NCBI GenBank assembly: GCA_016192425.1
Contig: JACPUE010000009.1
Location: forward strand, 1 to 64,000
DNA length: 64,000 nucleotides
Source of the DNA: Burkholderiales bacterium
Lineage (GTDB): Bacteria > Pseudomonadota > Gammaproteobacteria > Burkholderiales > Burkholderiaceae_C
Direction: 5' to 3'
Positions 1-6,674 of this stretch are shown here, one piece after another. How positions within the stretch are numbered: the first letter of the stretch is position 1; every line of letters begins with the position of its first letter. The position numbers and the translations under genes are program-made. A model generated the notes under the pieces. It did not search any database. It saw only the letters and a list, made by a program, of their open reading frames with translations, and was not told the DNA's origin.

Positions 1-94
1 AGATCGTCAACGACCCGCGGGCCTTGAGTGCGGCGTTGTACGCAGCCCAGTTGCTGGTCTTGTAGCGGGTCTTCGGCCCCAGGGGTTCACTCAT
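1..94 (-). CDS. IS5-family transposase, N-terminal 31 codons only
   Basis: The frame begins with ATG at 94 and is open to the window edge. Its N-terminus, MSEPLGPKTRYKTSNW followed by AAYNAALKARGSLTI, is the typical start of IS5/IS903-group DDE transposases as I remember them. None of the catalytic DDE residues is in view, so the assignment rests on the N-terminus and the adjoining terminal repeat. The protein would catalyse cut-and-paste movement of the insertion sequence. Nothing in the visible part says whether the full gene is intact. Confidence 0.65.
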   Translation of the reverse strand, partial: MSEPLGPKTRYKTSNWAAYNAALKARGSLTI

Positions 95-141
95 GCGTCG
101 AGGCTACCAGTTCGCGCAACTGGGTTTGTGCAACAAAGCCC
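1..141 (-). mobile_element. End of an IS5-family insertion sequence
   Basis: The window opens inside an insertion sequence. Positions 122-141 read GGGTTTGTGCAACAAAGCCC. In the inward direction this is the GGGCTTTGTTGCACAAACCC type of terminal inverted repeat seen in IS903/IS5-like elements. A transposase reading frame starts 28 bases inside that end and runs off the left edge. To the right of 141 the base composition switches abruptly to A+T-rich cassette DNA. The other end, and therefore the target duplication, lies outside the window. Confidence 0.7.
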
Positions 142-441
142 ATCTTCAGAAAAAATTAGCGATTCATATTGATTAAAATAGGCAACACGGCTTTTGTCTC
201 CAAACACACTTCCAAAAACTAGGAGCATGACACCAATTCCTCGCTCATCATGCTTAATTGCCTTTCTAATGTTTACTTGGTCAATAAATCCGCCAATATA
301 ACCAACGGTCCAGTTGTCGCCAATTTTATTGGATGACTGGCACATCATTAATTGAGCGCTCAAAAGAGAGGAAACCGAGTTGGCAATCTGATGCGTAAAG
401 TCATTGGGCGGCGGCTGTTTTCTCTTAAAAAATCCAAACAT
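91..441 (-). CDS. A+T-rich cassette-like hypothetical protein, 3' end replaced by the IS
   Basis: I do not recognise this protein. It starts MFGFFKRKQPPPNDF, is hydrophilic, and has no signal peptide or membrane segment. Its codons and bases are clearly more A+T-rich than those of the neighbouring chromosome. Native sequence ends at about 142, where the IS5-type terminal repeat begins. The frame then runs through the IS end and stops at 91, so the last 17 or so residues (LCCTNPVARTGSLDA region) are IS-derived. The gene lies on the minus strand just downstream of an attC-like site at 495-577, the position and orientation expected of an integron gene cassette. A cassette start at G^TTAGAAG (minus strand, 501) followed by ATG at 441 fits. 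Function is unknown, and the product is probably altered by the truncation. Confidence 0.5.
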   Translation of the reverse strand: MFGFFKRKQPPPNDFTHQIANSVSSLLSAQLMMCQSSNKIGDNWTVGYIGGFIDQVNIRKAIKHDERGIGVMLLVFGSVFGDKSRVAYFNQYESLIFSEDGLCCTNPVARTGSLDA

Positions 442-494
442 TTTTAAACCTATAAGTTAATCCAAGAGAGTGGCTGAAACTATGGCAAGTTGCC

Positions 495-577
495 TTCTAA
501 CGAATAGCGTTTATCTGCCGCGCTGCGATGTTGAAACGATCCATGGCGCCTCCCGCGGCAGATAAACCTTGTTGGAC
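495..577 (-). other. attC-like integron recombination site
   Basis: On the minus strand the stretch begins with GTCCAAC (577-571), a match to the RYYYAAC core, and ends with GTTAGAA (501-495), a one-mismatch GTTRRRY core. Between them lies a perfect 14-bp inverted repeat, GTTTATCTGCCGCG at 509-522 and its complement at 554-567, separated by an imperfect loop. The 83-bp length and the folding are those of attC sites. It lies between the cassette-like gene and the IS91-like unit, on the side facing the truncated integrase gene. Confidence 0.6.
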
Positions 578-826
578 TGAACCGCCGGCGTTGCCGGTGG
601 CAATAGGGGATTGAAAGCTTCGCACCCCCCGTGTGATGCAATTATGAACGGCTGAACCGCCGCGCCAGGCGTGCATCGATGCCGCCGATTCGTAAATGGG
701 GAGCAAATCTGTTGCTGCCGCGTGACGCCTTGTACACCGTGCATTCCTTGGCGGGCAAGTGGCACAGCCACACCCCCACAAGCTGCTTGTGCAATGCAAA
801 CCGGTATGGACAAGACCCGCACACCT

Positions 827-2020
827 TTATGGCGGCCCCCGATTGAGCGGTGCGCTGGGGTGCACCGGGGGTGGCAAATGCACCTGCCCCAGCAGCACAG
901 CTATCACCTGCAAACGCCCCACCTTGCAGCACGGACACACATCCACATCCATCTTGGCCACGCGCGCCATGAACGCCTGGGCCGACTCCATCGCTTCGCG
1001 CTTGGGTGCGGGCATCTGCAAAGCAAGCCTGGCAGCAGCGAGTTTGTGCGCTTTGCAACAGGGTGCCAATACCCCATAGTGGCGAATGCGCTTCGATCCG
1101 CTGGGCAGCACATGCAACAAGAAGCGGCGGACGAACTCCGTGCCCGCCAATCGCTGCAGTCGTTTGCCGCCTTGTGTGTTGGCGCGCACCGTGAACACCA
1201 CCTCTTCGGGGTAAATGGCGCGGATGCGCTCATTGCTGATGGCCGTGCGGTGCGTGTAGCGGCTCAGGTACTCCAGCACTTGGGCAGGCCCACCCAGTGG
1301 CGTCTTGGCATAGACCACCCAGTCATGTTGGTAGAGCTGGCGTTGTCGTTCGCACCAGGCCTTGTCGTCACCTTGCGGGTCGCGCGCAAGATTGCCGCCG
1401 TGGTGCGCCGTTGCCAGCGCCGCCACAAACTTGCCCCGAAACACCTTGGACAAGGCCCGCACCGGAAACAGGAAGTCGGGTTTGCGCGTTGGCACGCTCC
1501 AATTTCCATCCTGGGCAAGCACCCCACACGCCATCACTGCATGCACATGGATGTGGCGCTGCAAATCCTGCGTCCAGGTGTGCAAGACCAGGCTGAACGC
1601 CGGTGTGCCGTTTGCGGCCCCCATCCACTTGGGGTTGGCCGCAAACTTGGCCAGCGTTTGCGCGGCGCAGGCAAACAAGGTGTCGATCACCCACCGTGGG
1701 TGTGCGCCATACAAGGCGTTGAGGCTGTGGGGCAGCGTGAACACCAGATGTGCGTAGGGCACCGGCAACACCTCAGCCAGTCTGCCCTGCAGCCAGGCGT
1801 CCTTGGCCCGCGCGCCGCACTGCGGACAGTGCCGGTTGCGGCAAGAATGGTATTGCCAGTGGCTGTGGCCACAGGCATCACACTGCAACTGCTGGCCGCC
1901 CAGCGCAGCGGTACGACAGGCAACGATACCCCGCCAGGCTTTGGCCTGGGGTGTGCTCAGGGCGTGGGTTGCCAGATACGCTGGGCCAAACTGGCACAGT
2001 GCATCGGCCAAGGTGGCCAT
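827..2020 (-). CDS. tnpA: IS91-family HUH transposase
   Basis: This 397-residue protein would nick and rejoin single-stranded DNA during rolling-circle transposition of the IS91-like unit. An N-terminal zinc-binding region has Cys47, Cys50, Cys60, Cys65 and Cys68. The HUH metal site is H-I-H-V-H at 156-160. The catalytic tyrosine region is YLSRYTHR at about 251-258, with Tyr251 and Tyr255. A further CPCC cluster lies near the C-terminus. I chose the ATG at 2020; a TTG at 2029 is an alternative. Only about 24 bases separate it from the stop of the upstream recombinase, so the two are probably co-translated. The length matches the roughly 400 residues usual for this family, and no frameshift is visible. 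Confidence 0.85.
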   Translation of the reverse strand: MATLADALCQFGPAYLATHALSTPQAKAWRGIVACRTAALGGQQLQCDACGHSHWQYHSCRNRHCPQCGARAKDAWLQGRLAEVLPVPYAHLVFTLPHSLNALYGAHPRWVIDTLFACAAQTLAKFAANPKWMGAANGTPAFSLVLHTWTQDLQRHIHVHAVMACGVLAQDGNWSVPTRKPDFLFPVRALSKVFRGKFVAALATAHHGGNLARDPQGDDKAWCERQRQLYQHDWVVYAKTPLGGPAQVLEYLSRYTHRTAISNERIRAIYPEEVVFTVRANTQGGKRLQRLAGTEFVRRFLLHVLPSGSKRIRHYGVLAPCCKAHKLAAARLALQMPAPKREAMESAQAFMARVAKMDVDVCPCCKVGRLQVIAVLLGQVHLPPPVHPSAPLNRGPP

Positions 2021-2044
2021 GCTGACCAACAGCGCTTGTATCCG

Positions 2045-2905
2045 CTACAGCCGGGGCAAGCCCGCCAGCAGGTCCAGCGGGTCAGCGCCCTTTGGGGGCC
2101 TGAACTGCGGGCTGGTCAGGTGCAGGTAGCGCGCAGTGGTGGTGATGTGGTTGTGGCCCAGCAGTTTTTGAATGGTGTAGAGGTCTACGCCTGCTTCGAG
2201 CAGGTGGGTCGCAAAGCAGTGGCGCAGGGTGTGCACGCCCCCGCTCTTGGTGATACCGGCGTACGCACAGGCTGCGCGATAGGCGCGCTGGGCCATTTCG
2301 ATGTACATCGGGTGGCTGCCTTGTTTGTCCGTAAAGAGCCATGTGTGCGGCCGCTCCCGACGGACATGGTTGCGCAGCAGCTCCAGCAGCGTGGGGCTGA
2401 GGACGGTGTAGCGGTCTTTGCCACCCTTGCCGTTTTGCACGCGCGCGCACATGCGGTCGCGATGGCTGTCGATGTCACTGATCTTGAGTGTGCAGGCTTC
2501 ACCCACACGCATGCCGGTGGCATAGATGGTTTGCAGCAGGGTGCGCTTGCTGGGGCTTGCACAGGCGGCAAACAGGCGTGCGATCTCCTCGCGCGCCAGC
2601 AACTCAGGTTGTTTGGCCGGGGCCTTGGCAAAGACAATCTGGAAGTGTTCGCGTGGGTGGCCAAGCACGACCTGAAATAGAAATTGGGCCGCACAGGCGG
2701 CCTGGTTCATGGTGCTGTAGGAGAGGTGGCGCTCTTTGACCAGGTGCAGCAGATAGGCTTGCACTTCCTGGGCGCTGTAGGTGGCAGGGTCGCGTCGGTA
2801 GTGTTTGACCATGCGCACGATGGCTTGGATGTAGGTCTCTTGTGTGCGCTGTGCAAAGCCGCGCTGCACCATGGCGTCGAGCATGCGTTGGCGAAGTTCG
2901 CTCAT
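2045..2905 (-). CDS. Tyrosine recombinase/integrase of the IS91-like unit
   Basis: This is a 286-residue phage-integrase-fold recombinase. It has an N-terminal SAM-like DNA-binding domain (about 1-85) and a C-terminal catalytic domain with the full set of residues: Arg133 in TGMRVGEA, Lys near 160-163, His225-x-x-Arg228 in HTLRH, His251 in LLGHNH and the nucleophile Tyr260. The start at 2905 is preceded by a strong GAAGGAGA ribosome-binding site. It lies directly upstream of the HUH transposase in the same orientation, the arrangement reported for one IS91 subgroup. Its role in transposition is not settled; resolution or target choice are possibilities. It is distinct from the truncated integron integrase at 3130, which has a different N-terminus and the opposite orientation. 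Confidence 0.85.
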   Translation of the reverse strand: MSELRQRMLDAMVQRGFAQRTQETYIQAIVRMVKHYRRDPATYSAQEVQAYLLHLVKERHLSYSTMNQAACAAQFLFQVVLGHPREHFQIVFAKAPAKQPELLAREEIARLFAACASPSKRTLLQTIYATGMRVGEACTLKISDIDSHRDRMCARVQNGKGGKDRYTVLSPTLLELLRNHVRRERPHTWLFTDKQGSHPMYIEMAQRAYRAACAYAGITKSGGVHTLRHCFATHLLEAGVDLYTIQKLLGHNHITTTARYLHLTSPQFRPPKGADPLDLLAGLPRL

Positions 2906-2925
2906 GAGATTTCTCCTTCAAAGCC

Positions 2926-2939
2926 GGGGAACATTCCCC
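2926..2939. promoter_or_regulatory. Palindrome upstream of the recombinase gene
   Basis: GGGGAA-CA-TTCCCC is a perfect palindrome 20 bases upstream of the recombinase start codon, next to its ribosome-binding site. It could be an operator or an mRNA hairpin limiting translation. No regulator gene is present in the unit. Confidence 0.35.
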
Positions 2940-3037
2940 AGCCCGAAGGCTTGTCCTCAACGCCATTGACCGCAAGTCACGCACAAACAAAAAAGCGGTG
3001 GCGGCCTGTGAAAACCTGCCACCGCGTCAGCGGTTTA

Positions 3038-3044
3038 GTTCAAC
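3038..3044 (-). other. attI-like GTTRRRY core next to intI
   Basis: The minus strand reads GTTGAAC, a full match to the integron core GTTRRRY. It lies about 90 bases upstream of the truncated integrase gene, on the side where attI is expected. The IS91-like unit begins immediately beyond it. The rest of an attI site is not conserved between integrons, so this core is only a candidate. Confidence 0.35.
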
Positions 3045-3129
3045 TTTGATATAGTCGGCAATTCACCGGATATGCCCGGTAGCCGTAGGATAACGTGGCG
3101 CTGAGAAAGCTGAAAAAGTCATTGACTTC

Positions 3130-3405
3130 ATGTACTTACGTTTGCATATTGCATGCATGAACAGGTATAACAGAACCAACAAAGTCGCCGCAGCGCCACC
3201 CTTGGTGTCCAAACGTTTGCTAGACCAAGTTCGCGAGCGCATACGTTACCTGCACTATAGCCTCAAGACTGAAAAAGCCTATGTGTACTGGGCGCGCTTC
3301 TTCATCCTGTGGTCGTCCCAGCAAGGCGGCATGCGGCACCCGCGTGATATGGGCGGCAGCGATGCGGTGGCTTTTCTGACCATGCTCGCCAATGAACGAC
3401 AGGTT
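3130..3405 (+). pseudogene. intI: Truncated integron integrase (IntI N-terminal fragment)
   Basis: The frame encodes the N-terminal DNA-binding part of an integron integrase. Diagnostic stretches are [16 protein letters not shown], a typical IntI helix, then RHPRDMGG and [12 protein letters not shown]. Similarity stops at about 3405, after NERQVSS; the frame then runs into unrelated DNA and ends at 3441. The whole catalytic domain with Arg, His, Arg and Tyr is missing, so the gene cannot encode a working recombinase. It points away from the attC-like site and cassette, which is the divergent arrangement of intI and its array. Possible starts are ATG 3130 and ATG 3160. A cassette promoter (Pc) would be expected inside this fragment, reading leftward, but I could not identify one. 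Confidence 0.8.
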
Positions 3406-3441
3406 TCCAGTCAACCATTGTGTGTCCCCCGACGGGCATGA

Positions 3442-3565
3442 CAGGGCGATGCACCTTGCACTCGGCCTTCCCATGCAATGGGCGGGGGTTCTGCTTTCGG
3501 TGGCTGGGTTTGTGCTGACCCTGCTGTGACTCCTGGTGGACAGCCCAGCGCACGAACAAGCCGCA
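3442..3565. other. Unassigned junction DNA after the intI break
   Basis: These 124 bases separate the broken integrase from the stop codon of the DUF429 gene. I see no complete gene, tRNA or terminal repeat in them. The sequence between about 3405 and 3530 matches neither integrase nor the host gene, so the deletion or insertion that removed the 3' part of intI ended somewhere here. Confidence 0.4.
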
Positions 3566-4396
3566 TCAAGCCGTCACGATCCAGCCTTCCAACGGATCGG
3601 CATTTTCGGGCAGCCCATAGCGCGCATCGCCTTCGGCATGGCGCTGTTGCGTCCAGGCCGCCTGCAGCAGGCACAGCACGGCATCGAGCCGGTCGCCCTG
3701 TGCGTCCTGCACCAGGGCATGGCGCTGGGATTCGCGCAGTTGCAGCTGCAGGCCCAGGCGCGTACTCCCCAGTTCCAGCGCGGTGAGCAGGTCTTTGCGC
3801 GCGATGAGGCGCTCGGGCGTCTGGCGTGCGCGGTCGTCGCTTTTGTAGCTGCGCCGCCCCAGCACCTCGCGCGCCAGCAGGCCGGGGTAGGCCTCCAGCG
3901 CTACGCGGGCCGGGTCGCCTGCGTGCAGGCCCGGCAGGTGCACACCGGCATCCAGCAGCAGCGGCACGCCCGCGTGCAGCATGTAGGCCACGGGCGGGTT
4001 CACCCACTTCATGCTGGGGCTGGAGCCCGCGGGCAGGTCGGTGGCGCGGTGCGCAAACTTGCCGCCCGCTGGGCGCGCGGCGCAAAAGCCTGCGAACGCA
4101 TCGCGGATCTGCGTGCGCGAGAGTTGGCGGTAGTGCCGCATGCAATCGACCCAGGCCAGCGGCCAGCCCAGTTGCTGCACCAGTTCGCGCGGCAGGCCAA
4201 AGGGCAGGTCGAAGCCGCCCACCCAGTGTCCGGGCGCAGCCAGCCAGCGGCCCAGGGCTTCCAGCGTGTCAAAAGTCTGCAGGGACTGCAGCCGCACACG
4301 CGCACCCACGCGCTCGCCCAGCGCCATGGCGATGGGTTTGCGGCGGCTGGGGCTGCTGGAAAAATCGACGCCCAGCAGCAGGGGGCTTGCGGTCAC
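3566..4396 (-). CDS. DUF429 domain-containing protein
   Basis: The 276-residue protein begins LLLGVDFSSSPSRRKP, the GxDxS-type start of the DUF429 family, which belongs to the RNase-H-like fold. FDLPFGLP and VALEAYPG are further family-like motifs, and the C-terminal DRLDAVLC helix contains a conserved acidic pair. Its biochemical activity is not established. It is soluble, with no signal peptide. Its ATG at 4396 lies only three bases beyond the stop codon of the EamA transporter gene, so the two form an operon. It is the first ordinary chromosomal gene after the integron remnant. Confidence 0.75.
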   Translation of the reverse strand: MTASPLLLGVDFSSSPSRRKPIAMALGERVGARVRLQSLQTFDTLEALGRWLAAPGHWVGGFDLPFGLPRELVQQLGWPLAWVDCMRHYRQLSRTQIRDAFAGFCAARPAGGKFAHRATDLPAGSSPSMKWVNPPVAYMLHAGVPLLLDAGVHLPGLHAGDPARVALEAYPGLLAREVLGRRSYKSDDRARQTPERLIARKDLLTALELGSTRLGLQLQLRESQRHALVQDAQGDRLDAVLCLLQAAWTQQRHAEGDARYGLPENADPLEGWIVTA

Positions 4397-4399
4397 AGG

Positions 4400-5290
4400 C
4401 TACCCCAGCGCCAGGGCCGTGACGCCCAGCGCAATGCATGCCGCCCCCGCGATGCGCGCCAGCCGGTCGCCTTCGCCCAGCAGGTGGCCGCCGATGAGGG
4501 CCGCGAACAGCATGGACACCTCGCGCGCAGGCGCCACGTGCGACAGCGGCGCCTCGCGCATGGCGTACAGCACCAGCACGTAGGCGATGGGGCTGACCAC
4601 GGCCACCAGCAGTGCAAAGCGCCACTGCGCGCTCCAGAGCACGGCGGCCGTGGGCAGGTCGCGCAGCACCACGGGCGCGAGCAGGGCCACGCGCACGAAG
4701 TTGCCCATGTAGTCCACGAGGATGGGCGACATCAGCAGCACCTTGACGGCGTAGCCATCGACCACGGTATAGCTGGCGATGAAGGCGCCGGTGGCCACGC
4801 CATAGACGATGCCTTTGTGCACGCGCGCACGTGCCGCAGGGTCGTGCGCCGCGCGCAGCAGCGCCGGGCCGCCCGCAATGAGGAACACCCCGCCCACCAC
4901 CCCCGCAATGCCCAAGGCCCCCAGTGCCGAAATGCGCTCGCCCAGCAGCATGATGGCCACCAGTGAGGACAGCAGCGGCCCGGTGCCCCGCGCCAGCGGG
5001 TACACCACCGTGAGGTCGGCCTTGCGGTAGCCGCGCAGCAGCGTGACGTAATACACCACATGCAGCACGCCGCTGGCTACGACGATGGCCCATTCCGCCG
5101 CGCCCCACAGCGGCACCGCCTCGCGCCCCAGCCACCAGCCCAGCGGCGCCCAGAACAGCATCATCAGCGCCGAGGTGAAGAAGGCAAAGCGCGCGTCGCC
5201 CCCGGCCTTCTTGGCGGCGATGTTCCAGCAGGCATGGATCAGCCCGGCCAGGATGATGAGTGCGAAGGCAGTGAGGGACATGGAAAACAA
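4400..5290 (-). CDS. EamA-family (DMT) inner-membrane transporter
   Basis: The 296-residue protein consists almost entirely of hydrophobic helices, about ten, arranged as two EamA repeats of five. It starts MFSMSLTAFALIILAGLIHA and contains the second-helix motif HACWNIAAKKAG seen in drug/metabolite exporters. The substrate cannot be read from sequence; members export amino acids, nucleosides or small drugs. It is co-transcribed with the DUF429 gene downstream. Between its start and the BLUF gene upstream lies a family B repeat, which probably separates the two transcripts. Confidence 0.8.
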   Translation of the reverse strand: MFSMSLTAFALIILAGLIHACWNIAAKKAGGDARFAFFTSALMMLFWAPLGWWLGREAVPLWGAAEWAIVVASGVLHVVYYVTLLRGYRKADLTVVYPLARGTGPLLSSLVAIMLLGERISALGALGIAGVVGGVFLIAGGPALLRAAHDPAARARVHKGIVYGVATGAFIASYTVVDGYAVKVLLMSPILVDYMGNFVRVALLAPVVLRDLPTAAVLWSAQWRFALLVAVVSPIAYVLVLYAMREAPLSHVAPAREVSMLFAALIGGHLLGEGDRLARIAGAACIALGVTALALG

Positions 5291-5364
5291 GAGCCACGGT
5301 ACCGCCGGGAGCTGTGGCGAAAGAGGGGCGGAGCAGTTGCGCCTTTCATCGCCAGCAGCACTTT

Positions 5365-5413
5365 GCCAGGCGCGGCCCAGGCCAGGGCGCGCAGCGCCTC
5401 AGGGGGGTGCCTA
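5365..5413 (-). repeat. Family B post-stop repeat, copy 1 (short)
   Basis: Read on the minus strand, CCCCCCTGAGGCGCTGCGC and the CCTGGCCTGGGCC segment follow directly after the BLUF stop codon. It is a shortened copy of the elements after prfA and zapD. Confidence 0.5.
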
Positions 5414-5415
5414 CC

Positions 5416-5838
5416 CTACGCCCGACCGATGATGCTCGCCGTGGCCATGAGTTCTTCCAACAATGCGAACGACACCTTGCCCGACACCGCATAGGGATCG
5501 AGCTCGGGCTTTTCGGAGTATTTGAGCAGGATGGAATGGTTGATCTTGCTGAGGTTGACCTGGCCCATGGTCCAGCCGCCGAAGCGCCGCTCGGCGATTT
5601 CCTCGAAGTGCAGCAGCTCCACGTTCTTGTGGCGTGGGTCGCGCTGGATGTGGCCATAGAGATCGCTCACCGCAGAGCGCCCGCCCTCGATGGCCTGCAG
5701 GAAGATGCCCCCGCCGTAGCACAGCACGCCCGTGATGCCGCAGGCCGGGTTGTGCTGGCGCGACTGGGTGAGGATGGCTTCGATGGCCTCGGGCGAGGTG
5801 TCCACCGCGCGGCTGGCGTAGAGCAGGCGTACCAACAT
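5416..5838 (-). CDS. BLUF-domain blue-light sensor protein
   Basis: This 140-residue single-domain protein belongs to the flavin-binding BLUF photoreceptors. The expected FAD-contact residues are present: Tyr7 in LLYASR, Asn30 in the NPACGITG motif, Gln48 in IFLQAIEG, and a Trp90-Met91 pair in GGWTMG. After the domain there is only a short helical tail, so it is a short-type BLUF that would signal through a partner. Its ATG at 5838 lies two bases beyond the folE stop codon, so the two genes are translationally linked. No output domain or obvious partner other than FolE is encoded nearby. Confidence 0.9.
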   Translation of the reverse strand: MLVRLLYASRAVDTSPEAIEAILTQSRQHNPACGITGVLCYGGGIFLQAIEGGRSAVSDLYGHIQRDPRHKNVELLHFEEIAERRFGGWTMGQVNLSKINHSILLKYSEKPELDPYAVSGKVSFALLEELMATASIIGRA

Positions 5839-5840
5839 GG

Positions 5841-6566
5841 TCAGTTCTTTCCAGGGATGAGGGAGAGGAATTCGCGGCGCAGGGCGCTGTCCTTGAGGAA
5901 CACGCCGCGCATCACCGAGTTGATCATCTTGCTGTCCATCTCGCGCACGCCGCGCCAGGACATGCAGAAGTGGCTGGCCTCCATGACCACGGCCAGGCCG
6001 TCGGGCTGGGTCTTTTCCATGATGAGGTCGGCCAGCTGCACCACCGCCTCTTCCTGGATCTGCGGGCGCCCCATGACCCAATCGACCAGGCGCGCGTACT
6101 TGGACAGGCCGATCACGTTGGTATGTTCGTTGGGCATGATACCGATCCAGATCTTGCCCATGACGGGGCAGAAATGGTGGCTGCAGGCGCTGCGCACGGT
6201 CAGCGGGCCGACGATCATCAGCTCGTTGAGGTGCTCGGCGTTGGGGAACTCGGTGATGGTGGGCGCCTGGGCATAGCGGCCCTTGAACACCTCGTTGACA
6301 TACATCTTGGCGACGCGGCGCGCGGTGTTCTGGGTGTTGTGGTCGCCTGCGGTGTCGATCACCAGGCTGTCGAGCACGCCCTGCATCTTGGCCTCGACCT
6401 CGTCGAGCAGCCGTTCCAGCTCACCCGGCTGGAGGAAGTCGGCGATGTTGTCGTTGGCATTGAAGCGCTTGCGCGCCGCCTGGATCCGCTCGCGGATCTT
6501 GACGGAGACGGGCGTTCCTTCGTCGAGGGGGGCTGGGTTCATGTCGGCGGCCGGTTGTCGGAACAT
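5841..6566 (-). CDS. folE: GTP cyclohydrolase I
   Basis: The enzyme opens the imidazole ring of GTP to make 7,8-dihydroneopterin triphosphate, the first step of tetrahydrofolate synthesis. The zinc ligands are visible in VRSACSHHFCPVMG and in EASHFCMSWRG, and the GLSKYARLV and RPQIQEE family motifs are intact. It is 241 residues from ATG 6566 or 233 from ATG 6542; the second gives a more usual N-terminus, but neither has a clear ribosome-binding site. The BLUF gene follows at two bases. NudB, which acts on the FolE product, is encoded about 4.5 kb away in a different operon. Confidence 0.93.
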   Translation of the reverse strand: MFRQPAADMNPAPLDEGTPVSVKIRERIQAARKRFNANDNIADFLQPGELERLLDEVEAKMQGVLDSLVIDTAGDHNTQNTARRVAKMYVNEVFKGRYAQAPTITEFPNAEHLNELMIVGPLTVRSACSHHFCPVMGKIWIGIMPNEHTNVIGLSKYARLVDWVMGRPQIQEEAVVQLADLIMEKTQPDGLAVVMEASHFCMSWRGVREMDSKMINSVMRGVFLKDSALRREFLSLIPGKN

Positions 6567-6613
6567 GGGGTGATGGTAGCAGTGATCGGCATCCGATGTT
6601 TCAAAGGGTTTTT

Positions 6614-6662
6614 GGCCTCCAACGCTTATTCTACAAGCGCTAGCAGCTATTATTTTTATAGC
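6614..6662 (+). repeat. Family A dispersed repeat, copy 1
   Basis: GGCCTCCAACGCTTATT-CTACAAGCGCTAGCAGCTAT and a TTTTTATAGC tail lie between folE and the cardiolipin synthase gene. This copy is close to the consensus. Confidence 0.8.
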
Positions 6663-6674
6663 ATGCTAGCAAAG

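Larger units (their letters stand above)
578..3037 (-). mobile_element. IS91-like unit with HUH transposase and tyrosine recombinase (maximum extent)
   Basis: Two minus-strand genes, a tyrosine recombinase followed by an HUH transposase, fill this interval. That pair is known from a subgroup of IS91-family elements. The outer limits given are the attC-like site on the left and the attI-like GTTGAAC core on the right. I could not resolve the exact ends, because IS91 elements make no target duplication. GTTGAAC contains GAAC, a tetranucleotide IS91 is known to insert next to. An 8-bp stem (GCGGTGGC at 2995-3002 and GCCACCGC at 3018-3025) lies near the right edge. The repeated GAACCGCCG motifs at 579 and 655 lie near the left edge. 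Positions 578-826 hold no convincing gene. Confidence 0.6.

Noticed and set aside
495-577. Rho-independent terminator at the 14-bp inverted repeat
   Set aside because: No T-run follows on either strand, and conserved integron core heptamers flank the arms, so an attC-like site explains it better.
671-2680. Long open frame on the plus strand across the IS91-like unit
   Set aside because: It is the antisense shadow of the two minus-strand genes, whose motifs (HUH, Arg-His-Arg-Tyr) are intact; its translation is Arg/His-rich without a family.
3130-3441. Class 1 (clinical) integron
   Set aside because: The IntI fragment resembles chromosomal types more than IntI1, and no qacE/sul1 or resistance cassette is present.
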